Shown: positions 1 to 9,358 of the stretch, piece by piece
Numbering within the stretch: position 1 is the stretch's first letter
How the letters are laid out: the number at the start of each line of letters is the position of its first letter
Assembly (NCBI RefSeq): GCF_014635065.1
Contig: NZ_BMCG01000001.1
Span: 434,001-498,000, forward strand
Source: Oxalicibacterium flavum
GTDB taxonomy: Bacteria > Pseudomonadota > Gammaproteobacteria > Burkholderiales > Burkholderiaceae_D
DNA length: 64,000 nucleotides
Reading direction: 5' to 3'
The notes under the pieces: generated by a model
Seen by the model: the letters and a program-made list of their open reading frames with translations, nothing else
The model's database searches: none
Told to the model about the DNA's origin: nothing
Made by a program: the position numbers and the translations under genes

Positions 1-1
1 C

Positions 2-799
2 GGGTTGTTCGAGTCGCACTTCTTCGGCCATGCCAAGGGCGCATTCACCGGCGCCATGCTGGCGCACAAGGGTTACTTCGAACAGGCCGATGGCGGCACG
101 CTGTTTCTCGACGAGATCGGCGACCTGCCGCTCTACCAGCAGGTCAAGCTGCTGCGCGTGCTCGAGCAGAACAAGGTGACAAGACTCGGCTCGACCACCG
201 AGATCGACGTCAACTTCCGTCTCGTCACCGCCACCAACCGCAACCTGCGCGAGCTGGTGCGGCAGGAGATGTTCCGTTCCGACCTCTACTACCGCATGGC
301 CGTCATCGAACTGCGCGTGCCGAATCTGGAAGAACGCGGCGAGGTCGACAAGATCGCGATCTTCAAGGGCATCATCCAGCAGATCTTCAGCAACGAGAAA
401 CGCGATGCCGATGCCGCGCCCGAGATACCGGACTGGCTGTTGCGCATGGTGGCCTGCACCCGCTTCCTCGGCAATGTACGCGAACTGCGCAACATCGCCG
501 AACGCGTGACCATCATTCGCCGCCAGTTCGGCGAATGGGATCGCGGCGCCATCGATCGCGTGTTTCTCGCACTGCGCGAATTCCAGGACGATGCACGCGA
601 GGCCGAAAGCAACAGCGGCAAACCCAAGTGGGATGCCGCCGACCGCAAGCGCATCATCGAGGCGCTCGATGCGCACAACTGGCGGCGCCAGGATACGGCC
701 AACTACTTGAAGATGAGCCGCAAGGTACTGTGGGAGAAGATGCGCAAGTTCGAGATCATCAGCGGCGATACCGCGACGCGCGAGGATCTGGACCCTTGA
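2..799 (+). CDS. Sigma-54-dependent transcriptional activator (C-terminal part)
   Basis: The gene runs in from before the window, so only the back part of the AAA+ domain and the DNA-binding end are visible. The GAFTGA loop that touches sigma-54 is intact near the start ([11 protein letters not shown]). It is followed by a Walker B segment ([13 protein letters not shown]), the sensor I region (VTATNRNL), the arginine-finger region (FRSDLYYR) and a sensor II-like motif (GNVRELRN). The last 45 residues form a Fis-type helix-turn-helix ([20 protein letters not shown]). The family opens promoters for RNA polymerase-sigma54 using ATP. The sensory domain, and so the target regulon, cannot be read here. 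It faces rplS across a shared terminator. Confidence 0.93.
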   Translation, partial: GLFESHFFGHAKGAFTGAMLAHKGYFEQADGGTLFLDEIGDLPLYQQVKLLRVLEQNKVTRLGSTTEIDVNFRLVTATNRNLRELVRQEMFRSDLYYRMAVIELRVPNLEERGEVDKIAIFKGIIQQIFSNEKRDADAAPEIPDWLLRMVACTRFLGNVRELRNIAERVTIIRRQFGEWDRGAIDRVFLALREFQDDAREAESNSGKPKWDAADRKRIIEALDAHNWRRQDTANYLKMSRKVLWEKMRKFEIISGDTATREDLDP

Positions 800-823
800 C
801 GCAAGCGTGCCGTTCCCAAAAAC

Positions 824-855
824 AAAAACCCCGCGTCATGCAACGCGGGGTTTTT
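824..855. terminator. Bidirectional intrinsic terminator between convergent genes
   Basis: An A-run (824-828), an 8-bp GC-rich stem (829-836 with 843-850), a 6-nt loop and a T-run (851-855) form a symmetrical hairpin. It ends the sigma-54 activator on the plus strand and the rplS operon on the minus strand. Confidence 0.9.
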
Positions 856-895
856 GTTGTGAAGGAAACCGGAGAGCCGGCTTCGCTTCGGCCGA

Positions 896-1279
896 TTATT
901 CCGCAGCCTTGGCAGCGGAACGACGGCTCGGCAGTTTTTCCTTGATACGTGCCGACTTGCCCGAACGATCGCGCAGGTAGTACAGCTTGGCACGACGCAC
1001 GTCACCGCGACGCTTGACTTCGATCGAGGCGATCAGCGGCGAGTACAGCTGGAACGTACGCTCCACGCCTTCGCCCGACGAGATCTTGCGAACGATGAAG
1101 TTCGAGTTCAGACCACGGTTGCGGCGCGAGATCACGACGCCTTCGTAAGCCTGTGCACGCTTGCGCGTACCTTCGACGACGTTGACGTTCACCACCACCG
1201 TATCGCCAGGGGCGAAGTCGGGGATGTTCTTGCCCAGACGGGCGATTTCTTCCTGCTCGAGTTGCTGGATCAGATCCAT
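896..1279 (-). CDS. rplS: 50S ribosomal protein L19
   Basis: Protein of 127 aa, the usual size for bacterial L19, which sits at the 30S-50S interface. It opens [15 protein letters not shown] and carries the conserved PGDTVVVNV and [11 protein letters not shown] segments. The tail is basic with an alanine-rich end. It is the last gene of the minus-strand operon rpsP-rimM-trmD-rplS, about 110 nt downstream of trmD. A GGAGCAAAAA ribosome-binding stretch precedes the start codon. The order is conserved in most proteobacteria, so the identification is secure. Confidence 0.98.
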   Translation of the reverse strand: MDLIQQLEQEEIARLGKNIPDFAPGDTVVVNVNVVEGTRKRAQAYEGVVISRRNRGLNSNFIVRKISSGEGVERTFQLYSPLIASIEVKRRGDVRRAKLYYLRDRSGKSARIKEKLPSRRSAAKAAE

Positions 1280-1387
1280 TTTTTGCTCCTTGAACCATCA
1301 TGCCGGCGCCTTGACTGCCTTGCCCGGTAGAGGATGGGGTTACACACATTGCGGAACCGGGACTGCATTCCGCGCGATACTGCTACT

Positions 1388-2140
1388 TCAAACCTGCAAA
1401 CTGCTCAAAAACCGTTCGTCGGCCCGCGTCAGCAAACCTGCTTCACGTGCCTTGGCGATCAGGTCGGGGCGCTTGGTCGCCGTGGCTTCCAGTGCGCGCT
1501 CGCGTCGCCATTTTTCGATCTCGGCGTGGTTGCCGCCCATCAGCACCGGCGGCACTGCCACGCCTTCGTGCACTTCCGGCCGCGTGTAGTGCGGACAATC
1601 GAGCAGGCCGTTGACGAAGCTATCCTCGACTGCCGAGGCATCGTCGTGCAGCACGCCCGGCAGTTGCCGTATCACCGCATCCATCAGCGCCATCGCCGGC
1701 AATTCACCGCCCGACAGCACGAAGTCGCCAAGGCTGATTTCCTCATCGACGCAAGCGTCGAGAAAACGCTGATCGACTGCCTCGTAGCGGCCGCACAGCA
1801 ACACCAGGCCGGGCTCCATCTTCAGCTGCATCACGCGTTCATGCGTGAGCGGCCTGCCTTGCGGCGACAGATAAATCACTTTCGGTATCGGCAGCTCGGC
1901 CGCCACCTGCCGTGCCTTGGCTGCCTGCACCGCCGCTTCCAGCGGCTTGACCAGCATCACCATGCCGGGACCGCCGCCATAGGGCCGGTCATCGACGGTG
2001 CGATGCCTGTCGCTGGTGAAATCGCGCGGGTTCCACAGCGCGATTTCGCATTTCTTCTGTTCAAACGCCCGCCGGGTGATGCCCGACTGCGTGATCGCGG
2101 TGAACATTTCCGGGAACAGCGTGACGACGTCGAATTGCAT
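1388..2140 (-). CDS. trmD: tRNA (guanine-37-N1)-methyltransferase
   Basis: TrmD uses S-adenosylmethionine to methylate G37 next to the anticodon, which prevents +1 frameshifting. The protein of 250 aa (from [13 protein letters not shown]) shows the SPOUT-knot motifs: [10 protein letters not shown], the [10 protein letters not shown] segment and [19 protein letters not shown] nine bases upstream (2149) is also in frame. The ATG at 2140 was chosen because GAGGAG lies 8 nt before it. Third gene of the rpsP operon, 26 nt after rimM. Confidence 0.97.
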   Translation of the reverse strand: MQFDVVTLFPEMFTAITQSGITRRAFEQKKCEIALWNPRDFTSDRHRTVDDRPYGGGPGMVMLVKPLEAAVQAAKARQVAAELPIPKVIYLSPQGRPLTHERVMQLKMEPGLVLLCGRYEAVDQRFLDACVDEEISLGDFVLSGGELPAMALMDAVIRQLPGVLHDDASAVEDSFVNGLLDCPHYTRPEVHEGVAVPPVLMGGNHAEIEKWRRERALEATATKRPDLIAKAREAGLLTRADERFLSSLQV

Positions 2141-2166
2141 CCCGTCCACTCCTCACACGGACGCAA

Positions 2167-2715
2167 TCAGTAATCGCGTCCCCAGTCCACCGTGATTTTT
2201 CCTGCCTCGCGCTCCACCTTGATGACGAACTGGTCAACAAAGGGAATCAGCGATTCGCGCGGCTTGTCGTCGCCGGCGAACGGCTCCGCCACCTGCAGGA
2301 TCGGATGCGCGCCGTTGTCCATCAGGCCGCTGACCGCACCGAGCGACTCGCCCTGCAGGTTTTCCACCGTGAGGCCGATCAGATCGACCCAGTAGAATTC
2401 GTTGTCCGACAGGGCAGGAAAATGGCTGCGCGCGATCTGCACCGTCGTGCCCTTGAGCGCTTCCGCCGCATCGCGATCGGCCACGCCCATCAACTGGGCC
2501 ACCACATCGCCGCCGTGCTGCTTGGACTGCATCAGAGAAACGTCGCGCATCTCCGGCTTGTTCAGCCACCACGTCTTCGCATGCAGCAGTGCATCCGCCT
2601 CGGCCGAATAAGGCCTCACGCGCACCCAGCCTTTCAGGCCGTATGCGCCGGTGATATGACCGACCAGAACCAGATCTTCAGGAATCTGCATTCCCGATCG
2701 CGTCTCTGCAGACAA
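2167..2715 (-). CDS. rimM: 16S rRNA processing protein RimM
   Basis: RimM binds ribosomal protein S19 and helps mature the 30S head. The N-terminal beta-barrel motif VGHITGAYGLKGWVRVRPY and the C-terminal PRC-barrel region (EFYWVDLIGLTV; ILQVAEP; IPFVDQFVIKVE) are both present. The longest frame begins with a TTG at 2715, only 3 nt after the rpsP stop codon, giving 182 aa. The ATG at 2691 would give 174 aa. Neither has a strong ribosome-binding site, so the exact start is open. Translational coupling to rpsP favours the early start. Confidence 0.93.
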   Translation of the reverse strand: MSAETRSGMQIPEDLVLVGHITGAYGLKGWVRVRPYSAEADALLHAKTWWLNKPEMRDVSLMQSKQHGGDVVAQLMGVADRDAAEALKGTTVQIARSHFPALSDNEFYWVDLIGLTVENLQGESLGAVSGLMDNGAHPILQVAEPFAGDDKPRESLIPFVDQFVIKVEREAGKITVDWGRDY

Positions 2716-2718
2716 GAC

Positions 2719-2970
2719 TTACGCAGCAGCTTTCTTGGCGCCGTCAACCAGACGTGCAACGGTCGGGGACAGTTGTGCGCCGTTTTCTTTCCAGTAGGCC
2801 AGGCGATCCTGAGCGATGCGGACGCCTTCTTCCTTGCCGGAAGCAACCGGGTTGTAGAAACCGATGCGTTCGATGAAACGGCCATCGCGGCGATTGCGCG
2901 AATCGGCTGCAACGATGTTGTAGAAGGGGCGCTTCTTGGCACCACCACGAGCTAAACGAATAACGACCAT
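2719..2970 (-). CDS. rpsP: 30S ribosomal protein S16
   Basis: Protein of 83 aa beginning [20 protein letters not shown], the invariant S16 N-terminus. It also has the [14 protein letters not shown] segment that contacts 16S rRNA in the 30S body. First gene of the four-gene ribosome/tRNA operon. A good sigma-70 promoter lies about 45 nt upstream of the start codon. Confidence 0.98.
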   Translation of the reverse strand: MVVIRLARGGAKKRPFYNIVAADSRNRRDGRFIERIGFYNPVASGKEEGVRIAQDRLAYWKENGAQLSPTVARLVDGAKKAAA

Positions 2971-3011
2971 AATATTTCCAGATAAGTGTCAGAACACGGA
3001 AAAAGCCGCAA

Positions 3012-3041
3012 ATTATAGCGCGGGACGACTCTGCACCGCAA
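3012..3041 (-). promoter_or_regulatory. Predicted sigma-70 promoter of the rpsP-rimM-trmD-rplS operon
   Basis: Reading the minus strand, TTGCGG (3041-3036), an 18-bp spacer and a perfect TATAAT (3017-3012) precede rpsP. The 5' leader would be about 35 nt. Confidence 0.7.
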
Positions 3042-3214
3042 GCCGCTTGAGCGGGTTTGCAACGATACGAGCCACCAGTCGCCGATCCGCCCTGCAAAAC
3101 TTGCCAATTAACTCACACTTGGCGGCAAGCGCCAATCCAGTGCACATACTCGTCCGGCTGAACGTGCGCAGTGCATGCCGGCCGTTTCGCGCGCCCAAAT
3201 CCCCTGTTTCCTCA

Positions 3215-3231
3215 TGGCATGCAAAGTGCTT
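3215..3231 (+). promoter_or_regulatory. Candidate sigma-54 promoter of amtB
   Basis: TGGCATG-CAAA-GTGCT has the -24 GG (3216-3217) and -12 GC (3228-3229) separated by exactly 10 bp, as sigma-54 requires. It differs from the TGGCACG/TTGC consensus at two positions. Transcription would begin near 3241, leaving a leader of about 63 nt. That leader contains a hairpin (CTGCG 3251-3255 pairing with CGCAG 3273-3277). amtB is a classical NtrC/sigma-54 target, which supports the assignment. No convincing NtrC dyad was found upstream. The rest of the 333-nt gap to rpsP shows nothing else. Confidence 0.55.
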
Positions 3232-3303
3232 TTACGGAAATACAAGATATCTGCGGCAGGAGCCTCCTGTGGCGCAGACTACATCCAGCCTCGGGGAGTT
3301 TTC

Positions 3304-4737
3304 ATGGCAACGCGCATTTTATCGAGCCTGCTGGCGACGGCCGTTCTGAGCCTGTGTCTGGTCGCATCCGGCACGGCCCAGGAAATCTCTCCCACGCCAA
3401 CACCCACCATCTCCGATGCTGCACCCATGATCGTGGAACCGGTCGCCGACGCCGGCCAGACAGACAACGCCGTGGAGCCCGCCGCCGCAGAAACGCTCAC
3501 GCGCCCCACCCTCGTCGATACATCTCACATCAGTGCCGGCGACACTGCCTGGGTCATGACCTCGACCGCGCTGGTGCTGTTCATGACCCTGCCCGGCCTC
3601 GCCCTGTTCTATGCCGGCATGGTCCGCAAGAAGAACGTGCTGGCGACCATGGCGCACAGCTTCGCGGTGGCGGCACTGATTACCGTGATCTGGGTCGTGA
3701 TCGGCTACAGCCTGGCCTTCACGCCGGGCTCGCCCTATGTCGGCAGCCTGGATCGCATCTTGCTGAGTGGCATGGAATTCCTCAACGAAGGCGGCAAGCT
3801 GACGGTCAGCGAGATCGCGCCAACGATCCCCGAGAGCGTCTTCGTCATGTTCCAGATGACCTTCGCCATCATCACGGCGGCACTGATCACGGGCGCCTTT
3901 GCCGAACGCATGAAATTCTCGGCGCTGCTGATCTTCATGGCGCTGTGGTCGGTCTGCGTCTATGCGCCGGTCGCGCACTGGGTATGGGAGCCGGGCGGCT
4001 GGCTGGCCGGGCGCGGCGTGCTCGACTTTGCCGGCGGTACCGTGGTCCACATCAACGCCGGCGTGTCCGGTCTGGTGGCGGCCATCATCGTCGGCCCGCG
4101 CCTGGGCTTCGGGCGCGAACCGATGCCGCCGCACAATCTGGTCCTGACCGTGATCGGTGCCTGCATGCTGTGGGTCGGCTGGTTCGGCTTCAATGCCGGC
4201 TCGGCGGTGGCGGCCGATGGCCGCGCCGGCATGGCGATGCTGGTCACGCAGCTGGCTACCGCGGTCGGCGCGCTGGCCTGGATGCTGGCCGAGTGGGCAC
4301 GGCGCGGCAAACCCTCGGTGCTCGGCATGGTGTCGGGCGCGGTGTCGGGGCTGGTCGCCATCACGCCGGCCTCGGGCTTCGTCGGCATCAACGGCGCGCT
4401 GGTCATCGGTGCGGTGGCCGGCGTCGCCTGCTACTGGGGCGCGACCTCCCTCAAGTCCGCGCTCGGCTACGACGATTCGCTCGACGTGTTCGGCGTGCAT
4501 GCGATCGGCGGCATCGTCGGTGCGCTGCTGACCGGCGTGTTTGCGGTGCCGGCCATCGGTGGTGCCACCAGCAGCTTCGGCAATCAGGCGTTCGGCGTGA
4601 TCGTGACCGTGGTATTTTCGGGTGTGATGACGGCCGTCATTCTCGGCATCGTCAAGGCGCTGGTCGGGCTGCGCGTGACGCCGGAAGGCGAACGCGAAGG
4701 CATGGACATCGAACAGCATGGTGAGCACGTACTATGA
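3304..4737 (+). CDS. amtB: Ammonium transporter
   Basis: AmtB forms trimers in the inner membrane and conducts ammonium/ammonia. The precursor of 477 aa starts with a cleavable signal peptide (LATAVLSLCLVASGTAQ). It is followed by about 11 membrane helices. The twin pore histidines lie in VVHINAGVSG and VFGVHAIGG. Upstream in-frame codons exist back to 3175, but GGGGAG 6 nt before the ATG at 3304 and the signal peptide fix the start. The usual partner glnK is not next to it. Instead amtB overlaps a small uncharacterised gene by 4 nt (ATGA). Confidence 0.97.
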   Translation: MATRILSSLLATAVLSLCLVASGTAQEISPTPTPTISDAAPMIVEPVADAGQTDNAVEPAAAETLTRPTLVDTSHISAGDTAWVMTSTALVLFMTLPGLALFYAGMVRKKNVLATMAHSFAVAALITVIWVVIGYSLAFTPGSPYVGSLDRILLSGMEFLNEGGKLTVSEIAPTIPESVFVMFQMTFAIITAALITGAFAERMKFSALLIFMALWSVCVYAPVAHWVWEPGGWLAGRGVLDFAGGTVVHINAGVSGLVAAIIVGPRLGFGREPMPPHNLVLTVIGACMLWVGWFGFNAGSAVAADGRAGMAMLVTQLATAVGALAWMLAEWARRGKPSVLGMVSGAVSGLVAITPASGFVGINGALVIGAVAGVACYWGATSLKSALGYDDSLDVFGVHAIGGIVGALLTGVFAVPAIGGATSSFGNQAFGVIVTVVFSGVMTAVILGIVKALVGLRVTPEGEREGMDIEQHGEHVL

Positions 4738-5135
4738 CGGAGGAACACCACACGCGCGCCGCGCTCGAGAACCAGGCGTTCGCACTGATGGGACGCCTGC
4801 ACGTCACACTGCGGCGGCAGACCGGACGCGTGACCGACATCGAATACATGCGCATCGATCCCGGCTACTGCCGCTACCTGCTGAAACTGGCCTCGCTGTC
4901 GCCAAACGAGGATTTGCAGGACATCGCCGCCAAGCTGCAGGACATCTTCTTCGGCGCAGACGGCCTGTTCGTGCGCCCGGAGCCGCGCCAGCCGCTGCTG
5001 AGCAGGCTGTCAGAGAACACCGAAGCACCGCCAGCGCCGTCATCGCCCACTCCCGCCATCCCGGCGGCATCGCCGGCTCCGGCAACGGGCCCCGACGATC
5101 CGGTGGATCGCGGCTATATCGGACGTCTGCGCTAG
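4734..5135 (+). CDS. Uncharacterised protein coupled to amtB
   Basis: Protein of 133 aa that I do not recognise. The start codon overlaps the amtB stop (ATGA), so the two are probably translated together. Residues 1-80 look like a compact, mostly helical cytosolic domain with several charged and tyrosine residues (MRIDPGYCRYLLKLASL). Residues 90-120 are a proline/alanine linker. The tail reads DDPVDRGYIGRLR. No signal peptide or membrane segment is visible. The position where glnK usually sits suggests a role in nitrogen uptake or its control, but the sequence is not PII-like. This is inference only. Confidence 0.75.
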   Translation: MTEEHHTRAALENQAFALMGRLHVTLRRQTGRVTDIEYMRIDPGYCRYLLKLASLSPNEDLQDIAAKLQDIFFGADGLFVRPEPRQPLLSRLSENTEAPPAPSSPTPAIPAASPAPATGPDDPVDRGYIGRLR

Positions 5136-5155
5136 GAACTGCAGCGCTCCCCGCC

Positions 5156-6946
5156 TCAGAACTGCGCCTCCTCCAGCGCCATGACGCTGGCGCCGCCCTC
5201 GACGATCGCGCTGCGATACGCAATCGCCTGCGACAGATAATGATCGGCAAAGAAACGCGCGGTCGCCACTTTCGCCGTCAGGAACGATCGATCGCCTTCG
5301 CCCGCCTGCAATTTTTCCTGCGCCCGCAATGCGGCACGCGCCATCTGCCAGCCACCGAGCACGATGCCGGCAAGCTTCAGATACGGCACGCTGCCGGCAA
5401 AGACCTGCTTGACTTCGGCTTCCACGTTGCGCACCACATAATCGACCACGGCATCCAGCGCATCGGCAGCCGCACCGAGTTGCGCGGCGATTGCCACCAG
5501 ATCGGCATTGCCGTCGGCAGCCACTGCCGCCTGCGTGCGGCGAATCTCGGCAAGAATGGCGCGCGCCACCTGGCCGCCGTCGCGCGCCGTCTTGCGACCG
5601 ACCAGATCGTTGGCCTGGATCGCGGTTGTGCCTTCGTAAATAGTCAGGATGCGCGCGTCGCGGTAATGCTGCGCAGCGCCGGTCTCTTCGATGAAGCCCA
5701 TGCCGCCGTGTATCTGCACACCGGTGGATGCAACGTCGATCGCCATCTCGGTCGCCCAGCCCTTGATGATCGGCACCATGAATTCGTAAACCGCCTGATT
5801 CGTCCTGCGCACCGCCTCATCCGGATGATGATGCGCAATGTCGAAATGCGCCGCGCCGACGCAGGCCAGCGCACGCGCCGCCTCGATCTGCGCTTTCATC
5901 GACATCAGCATGCGCCGCACGTCGGGTTGATGGATGATGGATACCGCCTTGTCGGAACCCTCGAGGTCTTTGGACTGCACGCGTTCCTTCGCATACTGCA
6001 ATGCCTGCTGGTAGGCGCGCTCTGCCAGCCCGATGCCCTGCACGCCGACCGCGAAGCGCGCCGCGTTCATCATGATGAACATGGTTTCCAGCCCGCGATT
6101 CTCCTCGCCGACCAGCGTGCCGATCGCACCGCCATGGTCGCCGAACTGCAGCACCGCAGTCGGACTCGCCTTGATGCCGAGCTTGTGTTCGATGGAAACG
6201 CACTGGACGTCGTTGCGCTCGCCCAGCGAACCATCGGGATTGACGAGAAATTTCGGCACCAGAAACAGCGAAATGCCCTTCACGCCTTCCGGCGCATCGG
6301 GTGTACGCGCCAGCACCAGATGGACGATGTTCTCGGCCATGTCGTGCTCGCCGTAGGTGATGAAAATCTTGGTGCCGGAAATCCTGTAAGTGCCGTCGCC
6401 CTGCGGCACCGCGCGCGAGCGTACCATCGCCAGGTCTGAACCGGCCTGCGGCTCCGTCAGGTTCATGGTGCCGGTCCACTTGCCGCTGATGAAGTTGGGC
6501 AGGAACGCTTCCTTCTGCTCTGCCGAACCCGCCGTCATCAATGCCTCGATCGCACCATCGGTCAGCAGCGGGCACAGGGCAAACGACAGGTTCGCCGCAT
6601 TCAGCATTTCCATGCAGGGCGTGGCGACCAGCTTGGGCAAACCCTGGCCGCCGAAATCGGCCGGGTGTTGCACGCCCTGCCAGCCCGCCTCGGCAAACGA
6701 CCTGAAAGCCTGGCTGAATCCCGGCGTCGTCGTGACCTTGCCGTCCTGCCAATGGCTAGGATGCAGATCGCCTGCGCGGTTGAGCGGCGCAATCACCTCG
6801 CTGCAAAAACGCGCATTTTCCTCGAGCACGGCTTCCACCGTTTCCGGCGTGGCGTCGTCGCAACCGGGCAATGCCTGAATCGCCTGCAGGTCGGCCAGCT
6901 CGTTCAACGCAAACAGCATGTCCTTCAACGGCGCAACATAACGCAT
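5156..6946 (-). CDS. Acyl-CoA dehydrogenase (long form, about 600 aa)
   Basis: FAD enzyme that removes two hydrogens from an acyl-CoA and passes electrons to ETF. The protein of 596 aa has an extra N-terminal domain ([20 protein letters not shown]), the acyl-CoA dehydrogenase core ([36 protein letters not shown]), the catalytic-Glu motif [17 protein letters not shown] and an added C-terminal domain. This size matches the group that includes DmdC-type 3-methylmercaptopropionyl-CoA dehydrogenases, but the substrate cannot be told from sequence. The start at 6946 has AGGAGT 5 nt before it. It is the last gene of the etfB-etfA-acd run, its own electron acceptor. Confidence 0.93.
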   Translation of the reverse strand: MRYVAPLKDMLFALNELADLQAIQALPGCDDATPETVEAVLEENARFCSEVIAPLNRAGDLHPSHWQDGKVTTTPGFSQAFRSFAEAGWQGVQHPADFGGQGLPKLVATPCMEMLNAANLSFALCPLLTDGAIEALMTAGSAEQKEAFLPNFISGKWTGTMNLTEPQAGSDLAMVRSRAVPQGDGTYRISGTKIFITYGEHDMAENIVHLVLARTPDAPEGVKGISLFLVPKFLVNPDGSLGERNDVQCVSIEHKLGIKASPTAVLQFGDHGGAIGTLVGEENRGLETMFIMMNAARFAVGVQGIGLAERAYQQALQYAKERVQSKDLEGSDKAVSIIHQPDVRRMLMSMKAQIEAARALACVGAAHFDIAHHHPDEAVRRTNQAVYEFMVPIIKGWATEMAIDVASTGVQIHGGMGFIEETGAAQHYRDARILTIYEGTTAIQANDLVGRKTARDGGQVARAILAEIRRTQAAVAADGNADLVAIAAQLGAAADALDAVVDYVVRNVEAEVKQVFAGSVPYLKLAGIVLGGWQMARAALRAQEKLQAGEGDRSFLTAKVATARFFADHYLSQAIAYRSAIVEGGASVMALEEAQF

Positions 6947-7058
6947 GCACGACTCCTGAAATGAAAATGGGCGGGACGGTGGCGCTTGCAGTGTGCCAGA
7001 AAGTTTCCGCGCACCACAACCGCCGCCGTCCCGCCCACTGGCAGAACGCGGAGGAAAA

Positions 7059-7988
7059 TCAGCCGAGCTCTTTGACCAGCGCCGGCACCACCTCGAACAG
7101 ATCGCCGACGATGCCGTAATCGGCCACCGAGAAGATCGGCGCCTCGGCATCCTTGTTGATGGCGACGATGGTCTTGGAATCCTTCATCCCAGCCAAGTGC
7201 TGGATCGCGCCGGATATGCCGACCGCGATGTACAGGTCGGGCGCGACGACCTTGCCGGTCTGGCCGACCTGCCAGTCGTTGGGCACGTAGCCGGCGTCAA
7301 CCGCCGCGCGCGAGGCGCCGAGCGCCGCACCGAGCTTGTCGGCCAGCGGATCGAGGATCTTGAAGTTTTCTTCCGAGCCGAGGCCGCGTCCACCGGAGAC
7401 CACCACTTTCGCAGCAGTCAGTTCGGGGCGTGCCGAGGTCGCGATCTCGCGCGAGACGAACGACGACTTGCCGGAATCGGCCACCGCCGTCACGCTCTCG
7501 ACGGTGGCGCTGCCGCCGTCCGCAGGAGCGTCGAATGCCGTGGTGCGCACGGTGATGACCTTGGTCGCATCCGACGACTGCACCGTAGCGATCGCGTTGC
7601 CGGCATAGAACGGACGCTCGAAGGTATCGGCCGCGACGACCTTGGTGATTTCCGAGATTTGCGCGACGTCGAGTTTGGCGGCCACGCGCGGCAGGATGTT
7701 CTTGCCGTAGGCGGTGGCCGGCGCCAGGATGTGCGCGTAGCCGGCGGCGAGCGCCAGCGCCTGCGCGGCAACGTTCTCGGCCAGACCGTCGGCAAACTGT
7801 GGGCCGTCGGCCACCAGCACCTTGGTCACGCCTGCCACCTTGGCGGCGGCCTGCGCGGCGGCATCGGCCTGGTGGCCGGCGATCAGTACGTGAACGTCGC
7901 CGCCGCATTGCGCGGCCGCGGTGATGGTGTGCAGGGTGCTGCCCTTGAGCGAGGCGTTATCGTGTTCTGCGATGACAAGTGCGGTCAT
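7059..7988 (-). CDS. etfA: Electron transfer flavoprotein, alpha subunit
   Basis: The protein of 309 aa binds FAD in its C-terminal half, shown by [24 protein letters not shown] and the [27 protein letters not shown] segment. Together with EtfB it carries electrons from acyl-CoA dehydrogenases to ETF-ubiquinone oxidoreductase. It lies 66 nt after etfB and about 110 nt before the acyl-CoA dehydrogenase on the same strand, consistent with one fatty-acid-oxidation operon. Confidence 0.97.
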   Translation of the reverse strand: MTALVIAEHDNASLKGSTLHTITAAAQCGGDVHVLIAGHQADAAAQAAAKVAGVTKVLVADGPQFADGLAENVAAQALALAAGYAHILAPATAYGKNILPRVAAKLDVAQISEITKVVAADTFERPFYAGNAIATVQSSDATKVITVRTTAFDAPADGGSATVESVTAVADSGKSSFVSREIATSARPELTAAKVVVSGGRGLGSEENFKILDPLADKLGAALGASRAAVDAGYVPNDWQVGQTGKVVAPDLYIAVGISGAIQHLAGMKDSKTIVAINKDAEAPIFSVADYGIVGDLFEVVPALVKELG

Positions 7989-8054
7989 GATGTTTTCCTG
8001 ATGGGGACGGCCTGCGTCGGTGCGCGGCCGGTCGCGCTGAGTAATGTAGGTGAA

Positions 8055-8804
8055 TTAGATGACTTTGGCTTCGTTCCTGAGCTTGTCGACCAGCGTGGCG
8101 ACGTCCGGCACGATGATGCCGGCGGCGCGGCCCGCAGGTTCGCTGACCTTCAGCGTCTTCAGGCGCGGTGCGACATCGACGCCGAGATCGGCCGGCTTGA
8201 GGTTGTCGATGGTCTTCTTCTTCGCCTTCATGATGTTGGGCAGCGTCACGTAGCGCGGCTCGTTCAGGCGCAGATCGGTGGTGACGATGGCCGGCAGCGT
8301 CAGCGAGACGACTTCCAGGCCGCCGTCAACTTCGCGCGTGACCTTTGCCTTGTCGCCGTCGATTTCCACTTTCGACGCATAGGTCGCCTGCGGCCAGTCG
8401 AGCAGCGCAGCCAGCATCTGGCCGGTCTGGTTGGCATCGTCGTCGATCGCCTGCTTGCCGAGGATGATCAATTGCGGCTGCTCCTTGTCCGCGATCGCCT
8501 TCAGCAGCTTGGCCACTGCCAGCGGCTGCAGTTCGATATCGGTCTCGACCAGGACGCTGCGGTCGGCGCCGATCGCCATCGCGGTGCGCAGGGTTTCCTG
8601 CGACTGCGGCGCACCGCACGACACGGCGATGATCTCGGTCGCCTTGCCGGCTTCCTTCAGGCGCACGGCTTCTTCCACCGCGATCTCGTCGAACGGGTTC
8701 ATCGACATCTTGACGTTGGCGATATCGACGCCGGACTGATCCGATTTGACGCGCACCTTGACGTTGTAATCGACGACGCGCTTGACGGGGACCAACACTT
8801 TCAT
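8055..8804 (-). CDS. etfB: Electron transfer flavoprotein, beta subunit
   Basis: Protein of 249 aa beginning [20 protein letters not shown], with the AMP-binding loop region ([24 protein letters not shown]) and the dehydrogenase-recognition helix region ([30 protein letters not shown]). The start codon follows AAGGA. First gene of the etfB-etfA-acyl-CoA dehydrogenase group. Confidence 0.97.
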   Translation of the reverse strand: MKVLVPVKRVVDYNVKVRVKSDQSGVDIANVKMSMNPFDEIAVEEAVRLKEAGKATEIIAVSCGAPQSQETLRTAMAIGADRSVLVETDIELQPLAVAKLLKAIADKEQPQLIILGKQAIDDDANQTGQMLAALLDWPQATYASKVEIDGDKAKVTREVDGGLEVVSLTLPAIVTTDLRLNEPRYVTLPNIMKAKKKTIDNLKPADLGVDVAPRLKTLKVSEPAGRAAGIIVPDVATLVDKLRNEAKVI

Positions 8805-8940
8805 GACTTTGTCCTTGAAAAATTCACAATGACGGGAGGCAAACCAAAGGGGAGATTATAACCAGAAGTGATAAACCAACACCAAAACAGGCCGTTGTCC
8901 AAATAAGGAGTACAGACGGACAGCCGCCCCTTCAAAAACA

Positions 8941-8962
8941 AAGGACGACGCAGGTCGTCCTT
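8941..8962 (-). terminator. Intrinsic terminator of the tusA-like gene
   Basis: A 9-bp stem (8941-8949 with 8954-8962) with a 4-nt loop lies 32 nt beyond the stop codon. On the minus strand it is followed by a T-rich run (TGTTTTTG). The remaining gap to etfB (8805-8940) shows nothing else. Confidence 0.8.
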
Positions 8963-8993
8963 GAAGGATATTGTAATTGAGAATTGCTCTCGA

Positions 8994-9230
8994 TTACTTG
9001 CGGCGCATGAAGAAGGTGAAGACCTCGCCTTCCTTTTCCTGCTGCACCAGCTCGTTGCCGGTCTGCTTGGCGAAGGCCTGGAAATCGCGCACGGAACCGG
9101 GATCGGTCGCCTGCACGCGCAGGATCTGGCCACTGCTCAGTTCGGCCAGCGCCTTCTTGGTCTTGAGAATCGGCAAGGGGCAGTTCAAGCCCTTTGCGTC
9201 GAGGTCCTTGGCAAATTCGATGGTCGCCAT
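8994..9230 (-). CDS. TusA/SirA-family sulfur-carrier protein
   Basis: Small protein of 78 aa with the family signature LNCPLPILKTKKAL; Cys17 would carry the persulfide. Members pass sulfur for tRNA thiolation or other sulfur transfers. The C-terminal FTFFMRRK strand is typical. It is separated from alaS by 128 nt and has its own terminator. Whether it is TusA itself or a paralogue cannot be decided, as no tusBCD genes are near. Confidence 0.9.
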   Translation of the reverse strand: MATIEFAKDLDAKGLNCPLPILKTKKALAELSSGQILRVQATDPGSVRDFQAFAKQTGNELVQQEKEGEVFTFFMRRK

Positions 9231-9358
9231 GCTTTACACACCAATACCGTTTTCAATGAGTTAACCGGATTCTAACCTTTCCATCCGGGCCCAGGGCGCA
9301 GGCTGCGCTCCTTGTCGCCACCGCCGCGCCGATCACCGGCTGCGACGGCGATTCCCGT

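Noticed and set aside
6993-8861. A 622-codon open frame antisense to etfA and etfB
   Set aside because: Composition is that of a reverse-frame shadow; both etf genes are certain.
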